Shown piece by piece: positions 42,299-51,054 of a DNA stretch of 64,000 nucleotides. Below the pieces are notes generated by a model that saw nothing but the letters and a program-made list of their open reading frames with translations, had not been told where the DNA came from and made no database searches. Position 1 is the stretch's first letter. The number at the start of each line of letters is the position of its first letter. The position numbers and the translations under genes were made by a program. The stretch is from Dactylosporangium aurantiacum (GTDB taxonomy: Bacteria; Actinomycetota; Actinomycetes; Mycobacteriales; Micromonosporaceae): the NCBI RefSeq assembly GCF_000716715.1, contig NZ_JNYJ01000045.1, positions 1 through 64,000 on the forward strand, read 5' to 3'.

Positions 42299-42927
42299 CC
42301 GTGCGGGTGCTGGTGGTGGACGACCAGGACGCGGTGCGCGCCGGCCTGGTGCTCATCCTGGGCGCCGCGCCCGACGTCGAGGTGGTGGGCGAGGCCGCGG
42401 ACGGGCTGCGGGCCCTCGAGCTGGCCCGCGAGCTGCGCCCCGACGTCGTCGTGCTGGACGTGCGCATGCCCCGCCTCGACGGCATCGCGGCCACCCGCGA
42501 GCTCGTCGCCCTGGGCGTGCCCGGGGTGCTGATCCTGACCACGTTCGACCTGGACGAGTACGTGTTCGGCGCGCTGCGCGCCGGCGCGGCCGGGTTCCTG
42601 CTCAAGGACGCCGAGGCCGCCGACCTGCTCGCCGCGGTGCGCGCGGTGGCCCGCGGCGACGGCGTCATGGCGCCCGCGGTGACCCGGCGGGTCATCGCCA
42701 CGTTCGCCGGGCCGCCGGTCCCGCCGGTCGACCTGGACGGCCTCACCGACCGCGAGCGCGAGGTGCTGCGCTGCCTCGGCGACGGGCTGTCCAACGCCGA
42801 GATCGCCGCCCGGCTCGGCATCGCCGAGGCCACCACGAAGACGCACGTGAGCCGGGTCCTCGCGAAGCTCGGCCTGCGCAGCCGGGTCCAGGCCGCCATC
42901 GCCGCCCAGGGCCTCGGCGGAGGCTGA
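42295..42927 (+). CDS. NarL/LuxR-family response regulator
   Basis: 210 aa. Receiver domain with phospho-acceptor Asp55 (VVVLDVRMPR), acidic pair DD at 9-10 and conserved Lys in FLLKDAEA; C-terminal LuxR helix-turn-helix LTDREREVLRCLGDGLSNAEIAARLGIAEATTKTHVSRVLAKLGLRSR. Partner of the kinase directly upstream (ATGA overlap). Targets unknown. Confidence 0.95.
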   Translation: MTVRVLVVDDQDAVRAGLVLILGAAPDVEVVGEAADGLRALELARELRPDVVVLDVRMPRLDGIAATRELVALGVPGVLILTTFDLDEYVFGALRAGAAGFLLKDAEAADLLAAVRAVARGDGVMAPAVTRRVIATFAGPPVPPVDLDGLTDREREVLRCLGDGLSNAEIAARLGIAEATTKTHVSRVLAKLGLRSRVQAAIAAQGLGGG

Positions 42928-42940
42928 GGCCCTGGGCGGC
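42901..42940. terminator. Bidirectional terminator, 15-bp stem
   Basis: GCCGCCCAGGGCCTC (42901-42915), 10-nt loop, perfect complement 42926-42940; overlaps the stop codon of the response regulator and lies before the convergent gltD stop. Confidence 0.9.
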
Positions 42941-42945
42941 GGCCG

Positions 42946-44412
42946 TCAGTGCGCGGTCAGCGGCGCCGACGACGGGGTGATCGGGGCCGGGAGCCGGCCG
43001 CCGCCGCCCAGGTACTGGTGGACCGCCGCGGCCGCGGAGCGGCCCTCGGCGATCGCCCAGACGATGAGCGACGGGCCGCGGCGGGCGTCGCCGGCCACGA
43101 AGACCCCCGGGGCCGACGTCTGCCACCCGGCGTCGGTGTCCAGCGTGCCGCGCCGGTTGCGGGTCAGCTCGGCCTGCTCCAGGTGCGGGCCGGGCTGGGT
43201 GCCGGCGAAGCCGATCGCCAGCAGGGCCAGGTCGGCCGGGATCTCGCGGTCGGTGCCCTCGACCTCGGTCAGCGTGAACCCGGGGCCCAGCACGACGTCC
43301 ACCAGCTCGACGGCGCGCAGCCGCCCCTGCTCGTCGCCGATGAACCGGCGGATCGCGCAGCCGTAGTTGCGCTCCCCGCCCTCCTCGTGGGCCGAGCCGC
43401 TGCGCAGCATGATCGGCCAGGTCGGCCACGGGTTGCGGGACGCGTCGCGCTGCGGCGGCGGCAGCGGGGCGACCTCGACCAGCTGCACGCTGACGGCACC
43501 CTGCCGGTGCGCGGTGCCGAGGCAGTCCGCGGCCGTGTCACCGCCGCCGACCACGATGACGTGCCGTCCGGCGGCGGTGATCGGCGGGGCGTCCAGCGTG
43601 CCGGCGACGACCTTGTTGGCGCCCTCGAGGTACTCCATCGCCTGGTGGATGCCGCTGAGCTCGCGGCCGGGGGTGTCCGGCACGTCGCGCGGGTCCAGCG
43701 CACCGCAGGCGAGCACCACGGCGTCGTGCCGCTGGCGCAGGTCGGCCAGCGAGACGTCCACGCCGACCTCGCAGCCGGTGACGAAGGTCACGCCCTCCGC
43801 CGACATCTGCGCGAGCCGCCGGTCGATGTGGTGCTTCTCGAACTTGAAGTCCGGGATGCCGTAGCGCAGCAGGCCGCCGGGGGCGTCACCGCGTTCGTAC
43901 ACGGTGACCGCGTGCCCGGCGCGGGCCAGCTGCTGCGCCGCCGCGAGACCGGCCGGGCCGGAGCCGACGACGCCCACGCTGTGGCCCGACGGCGGCGCCA
44001 CCGGGAAGGGCGGCAGCGGCCCGTCGTCGGTGACGTGGTTGATGATCTCGACCTCGACCTGCTTGATCGTGACCGGGTCGTCGCCGATGCCCAGGACGCA
44101 GGCCGCCTCGCACGGTGCTGGGCAGAGCCGGCCCGTGACCTCGGGGAAGTTGTTGGTCGCGTGCAGCGTGTCGGCGGCGCGCGCCCACTCCCCGGTGCGG
44201 ACCAGGTCGTTCCAGTCCGGGATGAGGTTGCCCAGCGGGCAGCCGTTGTGGCAGTACGGCACGCCGCAGTTCATGCAGCGACTGGCCTGCTCGTGGATCA
44301 GCTGCGGGTCGGCGCGCTGGTACACGTCGCGCCAGTCGGTGACCCGCTCGGGCACCGGCCGCAGCAGCGGGAGTTGACGACCGTACTTCAGAAAGCCAGT
44401 CGGGTCTGGCAC
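42946..44412 (-). CDS. gltD: Glutamate synthase small subunit (NADPH, GltD-type)
   Basis: 488 aa. N-terminal cysteines for two [4Fe-4S] clusters (CMNCGVPYCHNGCPLGN and CPAPCEAAC), FAD-binding VGVVGSGPAGLAAAQQLARAG and NADPH-binding VIVVGGGDTAADC. It passes electrons from NADPH to the large subunit for glutamate formation. The large-subunit gene gltB is usually directly upstream; here the upstream neighbour is a divergent ArsR gene, so this copy stands alone. GTG start at 44412 has GGAGGG 7 nt upstream. Confidence 0.92.
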   Translation of the reverse strand: MPDPTGFLKYGRQLPLLRPVPERVTDWRDVYQRADPQLIHEQASRCMNCGVPYCHNGCPLGNLIPDWNDLVRTGEWARAADTLHATNNFPEVTGRLCPAPCEAACVLGIGDDPVTIKQVEVEIINHVTDDGPLPPFPVAPPSGHSVGVVGSGPAGLAAAQQLARAGHAVTVYERGDAPGGLLRYGIPDFKFEKHHIDRRLAQMSAEGVTFVTGCEVGVDVSLADLRQRHDAVVLACGALDPRDVPDTPGRELSGIHQAMEYLEGANKVVAGTLDAPPITAAGRHVIVVGGGDTAADCLGTAHRQGAVSVQLVEVAPLPPPQRDASRNPWPTWPIMLRSGSAHEEGGERNYGCAIRRFIGDEQGRLRAVELVDVVLGPGFTLTEVEGTDREIPADLALLAIGFAGTQPGPHLEQAELTRNRRGTLDTDAGWQTSAPGVFVAGDARRGPSLIVWAIAEGRSAAAAVHQYLGGGGRLPAPITPSSAPLTAH

Positions 44413-44597
44413 AGCTGTCCCTCCACCGTTGCCTGGCGGTGCGAACGGAAAACATTCGGTGGGACAGCATTGGCCCGGTTGGTGCGTGCGACCGCGCACG
44501 GCCGCGGAAGGCACCTTAGCCGTTACGCCCGTACCCGCCACAAGGGGTCGGCGCTGCCCAATGCGCCACACCCTGCTATGGCCGGGCCCTGGCGGGC

Positions 44598-44627
44598 TTG
44601 ACATGTGACCTATTGGTCACATAACTT
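44598..44627 (+). promoter_or_regulatory. ArsR operator inside a consensus promoter
   Basis: -35 TTGACA (44598-44603), -10 TAACTT (44622-44627, 18-bp spacer). The spacer is filled by a perfect dyad TGTGACC-TATT-GGTCACA (44604-44621). The -10 ends 6 nt before the GTG start, so the mRNA is probably leaderless. A repressor on this dyad would block polymerase. Confidence 0.85.
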
Positions 44628-44633
44628 CGAGTA

Positions 44634-44957
44634 GTGGATGACGACGACCGCGTCTTCAAGGCCCTGGCCGATCCCACCCGCCGGTTCCTGCTCGACCTGC
44701 TCTTCTCGCGTGACGGCCGCACGCTGACGGAGCTGGAGTCGGAGCTGGAGATGTCGCGCTTCGGAGTCATGAAGCACCTGAAGGTCCTCGAAGAGGCCGG
44801 ACTGGTCGTGACCCGCCGGATGGGGCGGGAGAAATTGCACTTCCTCAACCCGATCCCGATCCGCCAGGTGCACGACCGGTGGATCGACAAGTACACCGAG
44901 CACCACGCCACCGCACTGCTGGAACTGAAGGCCGAACTCGAAGGGGACGAGCAATGA
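44634..44957 (+). CDS. ArsR-family transcriptional repressor
   Basis: 107 aa winged helix (RVFKALADPTRRFLLDLL, then LEMSRFGVMKHLKVLEEAGLVVTRR). No metal-binding ELCVCDL-type motif is present; members paired with an SRPBCC gene sense organic ligands or act as simple switches. GTG start set by the promoter geometry. Its stop overlaps the ATG of the SRPBCC gene. Confidence 0.9.
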   Translation: MDDDDRVFKALADPTRRFLLDLLFSRDGRTLTELESELEMSRFGVMKHLKVLEEAGLVVTRRMGREKLHFLNPIPIRQVHDRWIDKYTEHHATALLELKAELEGDEQ

Positions 44958-45436
44958 GCAGTACGCAGGTCTACAGGATTCACATCAAGGCGAGCCCGCA
45001 GCGGATCTGGGACGCGATCACCACCCCGGAGTGGACGTCGCGCTACGGCTACCGCGGCGAGAACCACATGGAGCTGCGCCCGGGCGGCGCGTTCCGCGGC
45101 ATGTCGAACGCCGGCATGATCGCCGCCGGCGCCCCGGAGCTCGGCGTCGACGGCGAGATCGTCGAGGTCGCCCCGCCGTTCCGGCTGGTGCAGACCTGGC
45201 GGATGCTGATGGACCCCGACCACGTGCCCGAGGGCTTCACCCGGCTCACGTACGAGCTGAAGGAGGGCAAGGACGGCATCACCGCGCTGACCGTGACCCA
45301 CGAGATCGGCGACGAGGCCGGCCTGGCGCAGCTGCTGTCCGGGGAGCTGGAGGACATGGGCGCCGGCGGCGGCTGGCCGTGGATCCTCAGCGACCTCAAG
45401 TCGCTGCTGGAGACCGGCAGCGCGATGGCGGGCTGA
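44954..45436 (+). CDS. SRPBCC (AHSA1/START-like) ligand-binding protein
   Basis: 160 aa. Helix-grip fold signature VYRIHIKASPQRIWDAITTPEWT at the N-terminus, a GRENHMEL...PGGAFRG core and a long C-terminal helix (GWPWILSDLKSLLE). Binds a hydrophobic ligand or a client protein; the ligand is unknown. Translationally coupled to the ArsR repressor (ATGA overlap), so both answer to the dyad operator upstream. Confidence 0.88.
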   Translation: MSSTQVYRIHIKASPQRIWDAITTPEWTSRYGYRGENHMELRPGGAFRGMSNAGMIAAGAPELGVDGEIVEVAPPFRLVQTWRMLMDPDHVPEGFTRLTYELKEGKDGITALTVTHEIGDEAGLAQLLSGELEDMGAGGGWPWILSDLKSLLETGSAMAG

Positions 45437-45439
45437 ACG

Positions 45440-45477
45440 GTGGGCGGGTGCCGGCCCACGGGCCGGCACCCGCCCAC
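45440..45477 (+). terminator. Strong terminator, perfect 17-bp stem
   Basis: GTGGGCGGGTGCCGGCC (45440-45456), loop CACG, perfect complement 45461-45477; directly after the SRPBCC stop. Confidence 0.93.
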
Positions 45478-45498
45478 GTCGGACATCCGGCGATCCAC

Positions 45499-45512
45499 GA
45501 GACATCCCATGT
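45499..45512 (-). promoter_or_regulatory. Candidate fucose-regulon operator, copy 1
   Basis: On the minus strand ACATGGGATGTCTC. It differs by one base from the site at 53559-53572 before the fuconate dehydratase gene. It lies 52 bp upstream of the -35 of the GH95-like gene. Confidence 0.5.
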
Positions 45513-45563
45513 ATCTGCCAGCGAGGCACACATGATCACGGGTACTCTCGGACACTGCAGGCA

Positions 45564-45592
45564 TTGACGAAGGCAGACGTCCAATGTTAACT
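45564..45592 (+). promoter_or_regulatory. Predicted promoter of GH95-like gene
   Basis: -35 TTGACG (45564-45569), 17-bp spacer, -10 TTAACT (45587-45592), about 65 bp before the GTG start. Confidence 0.65.
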
Positions 45593-45657
45593 GCTTGTCA
45601 CATGGAAGGGTCTCGACGGCGCGAGGCTCCCCGCACCCGGATCGAAGGAGAGTTTCC

Positions 45658-48600
45658 GTGGGCAAGCCCCGCCGACTCGCCCTCCTGGCGGCCGCCACCG
45701 TCCTGTTGGGCACGTTCGTCACCCTGATCCACGGCCCGAACGCCACCGCGTCGACGACCGACGAGGTGTTCAATCCCGGCACCGGCGCGCTCGACGTCAA
45801 CTACGCCGGCTACCTGGGCAGGCACGACATCGTCGCCAACAGCCCGCAGACCAACCCGCTGCACGGGCTCACCGTCGGCAACGGCAAGACCGGCGCGATG
45901 GTCTGGAACGCCAACGGCCTCACCATGCAGGTCTCCGGCGTCGACCTGTCGCCGCAGTCCGCGTTCGCGGCGGGCCTGGTGAACCTCAACACCAGCCCTG
46001 GTCTGGACACCGGCGTGAGCAGCTACCAGCAGCGGCTGTCGCTGTACGACGGCACGCTGACCACCCGGTACGACACCAACCGCACGGTCACGATCATGGG
46101 GGTGCCCGGCTCCGAGGTCATGGGCGTGCACGTCGAGGACTCCCGCACCGGCCTGGGCACCACCACGCTGGACCTGAGCATGTGGGACCCGGCGACGGTC
46201 ACCAACAGCGCCGACGTGCCCAACCTGGACACCTGGAAGCAGGTGAGCACGTTCGCCGACGCGAGCGCCGCCGGGCTCAGCCGCGGCCAGAGCGACCCGA
46301 ACAACTTCGGCTACACCCTGGCCGCCACCGTCGAGGGCGCCGCGTACAGCACGCAGGTCGTCAACGGCACACGGGTCCGCTTGAGCATCACCCCGAGCGC
46401 CGGCTACACGATCTGGTTCACCGCCGCGAGCCGGGTCAACTCCCCCGGCGCCAACTCCGTCACCCAGGCCCGCAACCAGCTCAGCGCGGCGAAGAGCACC
46501 GGCTACCTGAACAACCTCAACGCCTACCGCGACTGGTGGCACGCGTTCTGGGCGAAGTCGTTCGTGCAGTACAGCGGCGCCGCCGGTACCGGTGACTATC
46601 TCGAGAACGTCTACTACCTGGCGACGTACATGATCGCCGCCGGCGGCTACGGCAACTACCCGTTCCACTTCATCAACGGCGTGTTCCGGGCGACCGAGGA
46701 CCGCACCAAGTGGAGCAACGGCTACTGGTACTGGAACCAGCGCGACGTGTACAACTCGTTCCTCGCGTCCAACCACGCCGACCTGTTCGCCACCGAGAAC
46801 CGCCTCTACAGCCGCAACCTCACCGCGTTGAAGGCCTACACGCAGACCAGGTACGGCATCGACGGGCTGTGGGTGCCGGAGACGATGGGCTGGGACGGCA
46901 ACGCCCGCGGCACCGTCAACAGCGACTACGTCAACGACATCTACTCCACCGGCACCGAGGCCGCGTACAACATGTACCTGCAGTACCGGTACACGAACGA
47001 CCTGGCCTACCTGCAGAACACCGCGTACCCGTACATGCGCGAGGCGGTGAAGTTCTACCAGTCGAAGCTCAGCTACGACGCCGGCACTGGCCGCTACTCC
47101 ATGGCGACGTCCAACGCGCACGAGACGTACTGGGACGTCAAGAACGCCATCACCGACCTGGCCGCGGTGCGGCTGCTGTTCCCGCTCACCATCCAGGTCA
47201 GCAACCAGCTCGGCCTCGACGCCGGCCTGCGCGCCGGATGGCAGAACGTGCTGGACCGCATCGAGCCGTACAAGACCAGCAACGGCGCGTGGCTGCCGCA
47301 CGACCCGCCGGCGCCGGCCCAGCAGCGCAACGGTGAGAACGTCACCGCGGAGCTGATCTGGCCCTACGACCTGACCGGCATCGGCGCCGCCGACTACCAG
47401 ACCGCGCTGAACAGCTGGAACACCCGGCCCAACCCGTACAGCAACGTGTGGGCCAACGACGCGGTGCAGGCCGCCCGGCTCGGCCTCGGCGACCAGGCGC
47501 TGCAGGGCATGAAGCTGATGCTGCAGCGCTACCAGAACTACCCCAACGGCATGACCAACAACACCAACGGCGTCTTCGAGTACCTCGGCGTGCACCTCGC
47601 CGCGATGAACGAGACGCTGCTGCAGTCCTACAACGACAAGATCCGGGTCTTCCCTGCCGCGCCCAACGACACGAACTTCGTCGGCCGGTTCACGCTGCTG
47701 GCCAAGGACGGCTTCCTGGTCAGCTCCGAGCGGGAGGGCAACGAGACCAAGTACGTGGGCCTCAAGAGCCTCTACGGCAAGCAGGCCCGGGTGGTGAACC
47801 CGTGGGGCACCGCCGAGATCCGGGTCCGCCGCGCCTCCGACAACGCGACCCTCACCACCACGACCGCCGGCGAGGTCACCTTCGCCACCGCCGCCAACAC
47901 CGTGTACGTCGTCGAGCGCACCGCCAAGCCGCTGACGTCGTACACGTCGACCTCGCTGTCCGGCACCGCCAACACCGGCGTGAAGTCGCTGTCCGGCACC
48001 GCCTCCACGCTCGGCACCGGCGGACCCGGCACCCCGGGACTGGTCAACGACACCGCGCTCACCTACGACGCGAACTGGTTCCACACCACCGGCCGCGGCT
48101 ACGGCGACTACAACGACGACACCCACCACTCCACCACCGTCAACGCCGCCGCCAGCTACACCTTCACCGGCACCGGCGTGGAGCTGCTGTCCGAGCGCTT
48201 CAGCGACATGGGCAACGTCGACGTGTACATCGACAACGCCTTCCAGGCCAACGTGAACCTCAACGTCGCCGGCGCCCGCCAGGTGCAGCAGGTGGTGTAC
48301 ACCAAGACCGGCCTGGCCAACGGCAGCCACACGATCCGCATCGTGAACAAGACGACGTCGGTCGGCATGGTCGACGCGCTGCGCGTCATCACCGGCGGCA
48401 CACCCCCGGCCGGCGGCTCGACGCTCATGGCGCAGGTCAACAGCCGGTACGTGACCGCCGGCGCCGGCCCGCTCATCGCGAACCAGACCGCCGCCGGCAC
48501 CGCCGAGCAGTTCGAGGTCGTCGACCTCGGCGGCGGCAACGTCGCGCTGAAAGCCAGGTTCAACGGCCAGTACGTGTGCGCGGAGAACGCCGGCGCCAAC

Positions 48601-48795
48601 CCGCTCGTGGCCAACCGCGCCGCGATCGGCGGCTGGGAGACGTTCAAGCTGATCCGCAACCCGGACGGCACCGTCAGCCTGCAGGCCACCGTCAACAGCA
48701 GGTACGTCGTCGCGGAGAGCGCCGGTGCCGCCGCCCTCATCGCCAACCGCGACGCGATCGGCCCGTGGGAGAAGTTCATCCTCACCACGGCGTAG
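45658..48795 (+). CDS. Secreted GH95-like glycoside hydrolase with C-terminal binding modules
   Basis: 1045 aa. Signal peptide (residues 1 to about 30). An (alpha/alpha)6-type catalytic region about 50-760 with GH95-like features: LTVGNGKTGAMVW near the start, WYWNQRDVYNSF, LWVPETMGWDG, and the PWGTAEIRVRR end domain. GH95 enzymes are mainly alpha-L-fucosidases. Then a beta-sandwich domain about 790-925 (WFHTTGRGYGDYNDDTHHST...VDALRV) and a fascin-like beta-trefoil (SRYVTAG...GQYVCAENAGAN). GTG start has AAGGAG at 45646-45651. Fucosidase activity is inference, supported by the motif shared with the fuconate dehydratase promoter; another (alpha/alpha)6 family is possible. Confidence 0.65.
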   Translation: MGKPRRLALLAAATVLLGTFVTLIHGPNATASTTDEVFNPGTGALDVNYAGYLGRHDIVANSPQTNPLHGLTVGNGKTGAMVWNANGLTMQVSGVDLSPQSAFAAGLVNLNTSPGLDTGVSSYQQRLSLYDGTLTTRYDTNRTVTIMGVPGSEVMGVHVEDSRTGLGTTTLDLSMWDPATVTNSADVPNLDTWKQVSTFADASAAGLSRGQSDPNNFGYTLAATVEGAAYSTQVVNGTRVRLSITPSAGYTIWFTAASRVNSPGANSVTQARNQLSAAKSTGYLNNLNAYRDWWHAFWAKSFVQYSGAAGTGDYLENVYYLATYMIAAGGYGNYPFHFINGVFRATEDRTKWSNGYWYWNQRDVYNSFLASNHADLFATENRLYSRNLTALKAYTQTRYGIDGLWVPETMGWDGNARGTVNSDYVNDIYSTGTEAAYNMYLQYRYTNDLAYLQNTAYPYMREAVKFYQSKLSYDAGTGRYSMATSNAHETYWDVKNAITDLAAVRLLFPLTIQVSNQLGLDAGLRAGWQNVLDRIEPYKTSNGAWLPHDPPAPAQQRNGENVTAELIWPYDLTGIGAADYQTALNSWNTRPNPYSNVWANDAVQAARLGLGDQALQGMKLMLQRYQNYPNGMTNNTNGVFEYLGVHLAAMNETLLQSYNDKIRVFPAAPNDTNFVGRFTLLAKDGFLVSSEREGNETKYVGLKSLYGKQARVVNPWGTAEIRVRRASDNATLTTTTAGEVTFATAANTVYVVERTAKPLTSYTSTSLSGTANTGVKSLSGTASTLGTGGPGTPGLVNDTALTYDANWFHTTGRGYGDYNDDTHHSTTVNAAASYTFTGTGVELLSERFSDMGNVDVYIDNAFQANVNLNVAGARQVQQVVYTKTGLANGSHTIRIVNKTTSVGMVDALRVITGGTPPAGGSTLMAQVNSRYVTAGAGPLIANQTAAGTAEQFEVVDLGGGNVALKARFNGQYVCAENAGANPLVANRAAIGGWETFKLIRNPDGTVSLQATVNSRYVVAESAGAAALIANRDAIGPWEKFILTTA

Positions 48796-48801
48796 GTTCC
48801 C

Positions 48802-48833
48802 CGCCGGGTGGGGCCCGCCAGCCCCACCCGGCG
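48802..48833 (+). terminator. Hairpin between GH95-like and GH99 genes
   Basis: CGCCGGGTGGGGC (48802-48814), 6-nt loop, perfect complement 48821-48833. It suggests partial termination between the two hydrolase genes. Confidence 0.8.
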
Positions 48834-48857
48834 CCTTCCGGAAGGACATCTCACCGC

Positions 48858-50276
48858 ATGAGACTCACCCGACGCGGGTTGCTCGGCGCCTCCGCCACGG
48901 CGCTGGGCCTGTCCGTCGTGCCGTTCGCGCTGCGCGACGCGGCCGCGGCCGCCGGCCCCGCATCGAACGTCCACGTCTTCTACTACCCCTGGTACGGCAC
49001 GTACCGGCACTGGGACCAGGGCGGGCACACCCCGCCGACCGACATCGGCGCCAACTACTACCCGGTCCGCGGCGCGTACAACTCCGGCGACCCGGCCGTG
49101 CTCGAGCAGCACATGACGTGGATCGCGCAGGCCGGCGCCGGCGTCGTCGTCACCAGCTGGTGGGGGCAGGGCTCCTACGAGGACACCCTGGTCCCCGGGA
49201 TCCTCGACGCCGCCGCCCGGCACGGCCTCAAGGTCGCCTGGCACCTGGAGCCGTACCCGGGCCGCACCGCCGCCTCGACCGTCGCCGACATCAACTACCT
49301 CATCGCCCGGTACGGCCCGCACGCCGCCTTCTACCGCGACGCCCAGCACGGCAACCGCGGCGCGTACTACGTGTTCGAGAGCCTGCGCATCGCCGACTGG
49401 TCCGCCCTGGCGCAGGTGCGCGCCACGTCGATCGTGCTGGCGCAGACCACCGACACCAGCAAGGTCGCGAACTTCGGCGGCATGTACACCTACGACGGCA
49501 TCGCCGCGGCCACCGCCCCCGGCTGGGCGGACGCCAACGCCTACTGCCGCGCCAACGGCCTGGTCTGGGCGCCGTCGGTGGCGCCCGGCTACATCGACGA
49601 CCGGGCCGTGCCGGGCAACACCACCCCGACGCTCGGCCGCGACAACGGCGCCGCCTACGACCGCGCCTGGAACAACGCCCTCACCCAGGGCGGCCTGCCC
49701 ACCTGGGTGTCGATCACGTCGTTCAACGAGTGGCACGAAGGTTCCTCCATCGAACCCGCCTCCTCCACGCCACCGGCCGGCCAGGGGTACCTGACCTACT
49801 CCGGCGCGTACGGGCTCACCGGCGCGGCCGCGGAGACGGCGTACCTGACCCGCACCAGGTACTGGGTCGACCGGTTCGTGCCCACCCCGCCCGCCGGCAT
49901 CGGCCTGCGTTCGCGCGCCAACGGCCGGTTCGTCAGCGCCGCCACCGGCACCCTCGTCGCGAGCGCCACCGCCTGGGGCACCGCGGAACGCTTCGAGCAG
50001 GTGCCGCTCGGCGGCGGCGCCGTCGCGCTGCGGGCCGCCGCCAACGGCATGTTCGTGTGCGCGGAGAACGCGGGTGCCGCGGCGCTGGTCGCCAACCGGG
50101 CCGCCGCGGGCGCGTGGGAGAGTTTCCAGCTGCTCGACAACGGCGACGGCTCGTTCAGCCTGCGGGCGGACGTCAACGGCCGCTACGTGTGCGCGGAGAA
50201 CGCGGGCGCCGCGCCGCTCATCGCCAACCGCACCGCCGTCGGCCAGTGGGAGAAGTTCGACCTCGTCACCCCGTGA
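48858..50276 (+). CDS. Tat-exported GH99 endo-alpha-mannosidase-like protein
   Basis: 472 aa. Twin-arginine signal (RLTRRGLLGASATALGLS). GH99 hallmarks: VFYYPWYGTYRHWDQ at about residue 40, QHMTWIAQAGAGVVVTSWWG, and the catalytic region SFNEWHEGSSIEPAS with its Glu residues. GH99 cleaves internal alpha-mannosidic bonds in N-glycans or mannans. The C-terminal 120 residues are a fascin-like trefoil (GRFVSAATG...GMFVCAENAG...GRYVCAENAG) like that of the GH95-like protein. The only Shine-Dalgarno candidate, AGGA, is rather far (about 14 nt). 62 bp after the GH95-like gene. Confidence 0.85.
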   Translation: MRLTRRGLLGASATALGLSVVPFALRDAAAAAGPASNVHVFYYPWYGTYRHWDQGGHTPPTDIGANYYPVRGAYNSGDPAVLEQHMTWIAQAGAGVVVTSWWGQGSYEDTLVPGILDAAARHGLKVAWHLEPYPGRTAASTVADINYLIARYGPHAAFYRDAQHGNRGAYYVFESLRIADWSALAQVRATSIVLAQTTDTSKVANFGGMYTYDGIAAATAPGWADANAYCRANGLVWAPSVAPGYIDDRAVPGNTTPTLGRDNGAAYDRAWNNALTQGGLPTWVSITSFNEWHEGSSIEPASSTPPAGQGYLTYSGAYGLTGAAAETAYLTRTRYWVDRFVPTPPAGIGLRSRANGRFVSAATGTLVASATAWGTAERFEQVPLGGGAVALRAAANGMFVCAENAGAAALVANRAAAGAWESFQLLDNGDGSFSLRADVNGRYVCAENAGAAPLIANRTAVGQWEKFDLVTP

Positions 50277-50287
50277 CGCCGTCGGAT

Positions 50288-50318
50288 CCGGCGCGCCGGG
50301 GTCGCCCTGGCGCGCCGG
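50288..50318 (+). terminator. Terminator after GH99 gene
   Basis: CCGGCGCGCC (50288-50297), 11-nt loop, perfect complement 50309-50318; 11 bp after the stop. A second hairpin GGACCCGG/CCGGGTCC follows at 50379-50400, before the next gene. Confidence 0.8.
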
Positions 50319-50422
50319 TTCCGGCGTGCTGCCGGTCGCTTGACCGACCGGGTCCCATCGGGGATCGTGTATCGATCTGGACCCGGCGCAGGCCGGGTCC
50401 GCTCCACGTATATGGGGGTATC

Positions 50423-51034
50423 GTGGCCGATTCGGTGTGGCGTGCCCGGGCGGGCCGGGTGCTGGCCGCGGTGGCGGCGGCGGGCGCGGCGGTGGCGCTC
50501 GTGGGCCTGACCACCGGCGCCTGGGCGACCGTCACGATCAGCGGGCTGAGCACCGCGCGCGGCGACTACACCGCCGACCCGGCGCGGCGGCTGGACGTGG
50601 ACCTCCACCCCGACGGCCGGCTCGCGGCCCGCGGCGAGGCGTCCATGCGGCAGCTGTACGAGGGCGGCGAGCTGACCTCGGCGCGCGAGGCGCTGTCCCA
50701 CGCCGTCCCGGGCCTGCTGGACGGCTTCGCCAACGCCTGCGTCGTCGCGATCGGTCTGCTGGCGGTCGCCGGCGTCGTGCGGCGCCTGCCGCCGTACCTG
50801 TGGACGGTCGCGTGCGCGGTCGCCATGGGCGCGCTGACCGCGGTCGCGGTGCTGCGCTTCGAGACGCTCGCGGCGCTCGCCGCGTTCGCCCCGAACGTGG
50901 CGTCGACGTTCGAGGTGCACGGGTCCGCGCTGGCCGGCTGGACGACCGCCGCCCTGGTGGTGTACCTGGTCGCCGCCGCGACCGCCGCCCACCCGCTGCT
51001 GCGCGAGCCGTCCGGCCCCGGCGACGACCGGTGA
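50423..51034 (+). CDS. Membrane protein, four TM helices, unknown function
   Basis: 203 aa. Helices at about 12-33, 100-120, 127-145 and 170-190; between the first two is an extracytoplasmic loop of about 65 residues (GLSTARGDYTADPARRLDVDLHPDGR). No family recognised. GTG 50423 chosen as the first start before the hydrophobic helix. Convergent with the transpeptidase-like gene, 20 bp away. Confidence 0.6.
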   Translation: MADSVWRARAGRVLAAVAAAGAAVALVGLTTGAWATVTISGLSTARGDYTADPARRLDVDLHPDGRLAARGEASMRQLYEGGELTSAREALSHAVPGLLDGFANACVVAIGLLAVAGVVRRLPPYLWTVACAVAMGALTAVAVLRFETLAALAAFAPNVASTFEVHGSALAGWTTAALVVYLVAAATAAHPLLREPSGPGDDR

Positions 51035-51054
51035 CCGGGTCGTAGCGGGCGGCG

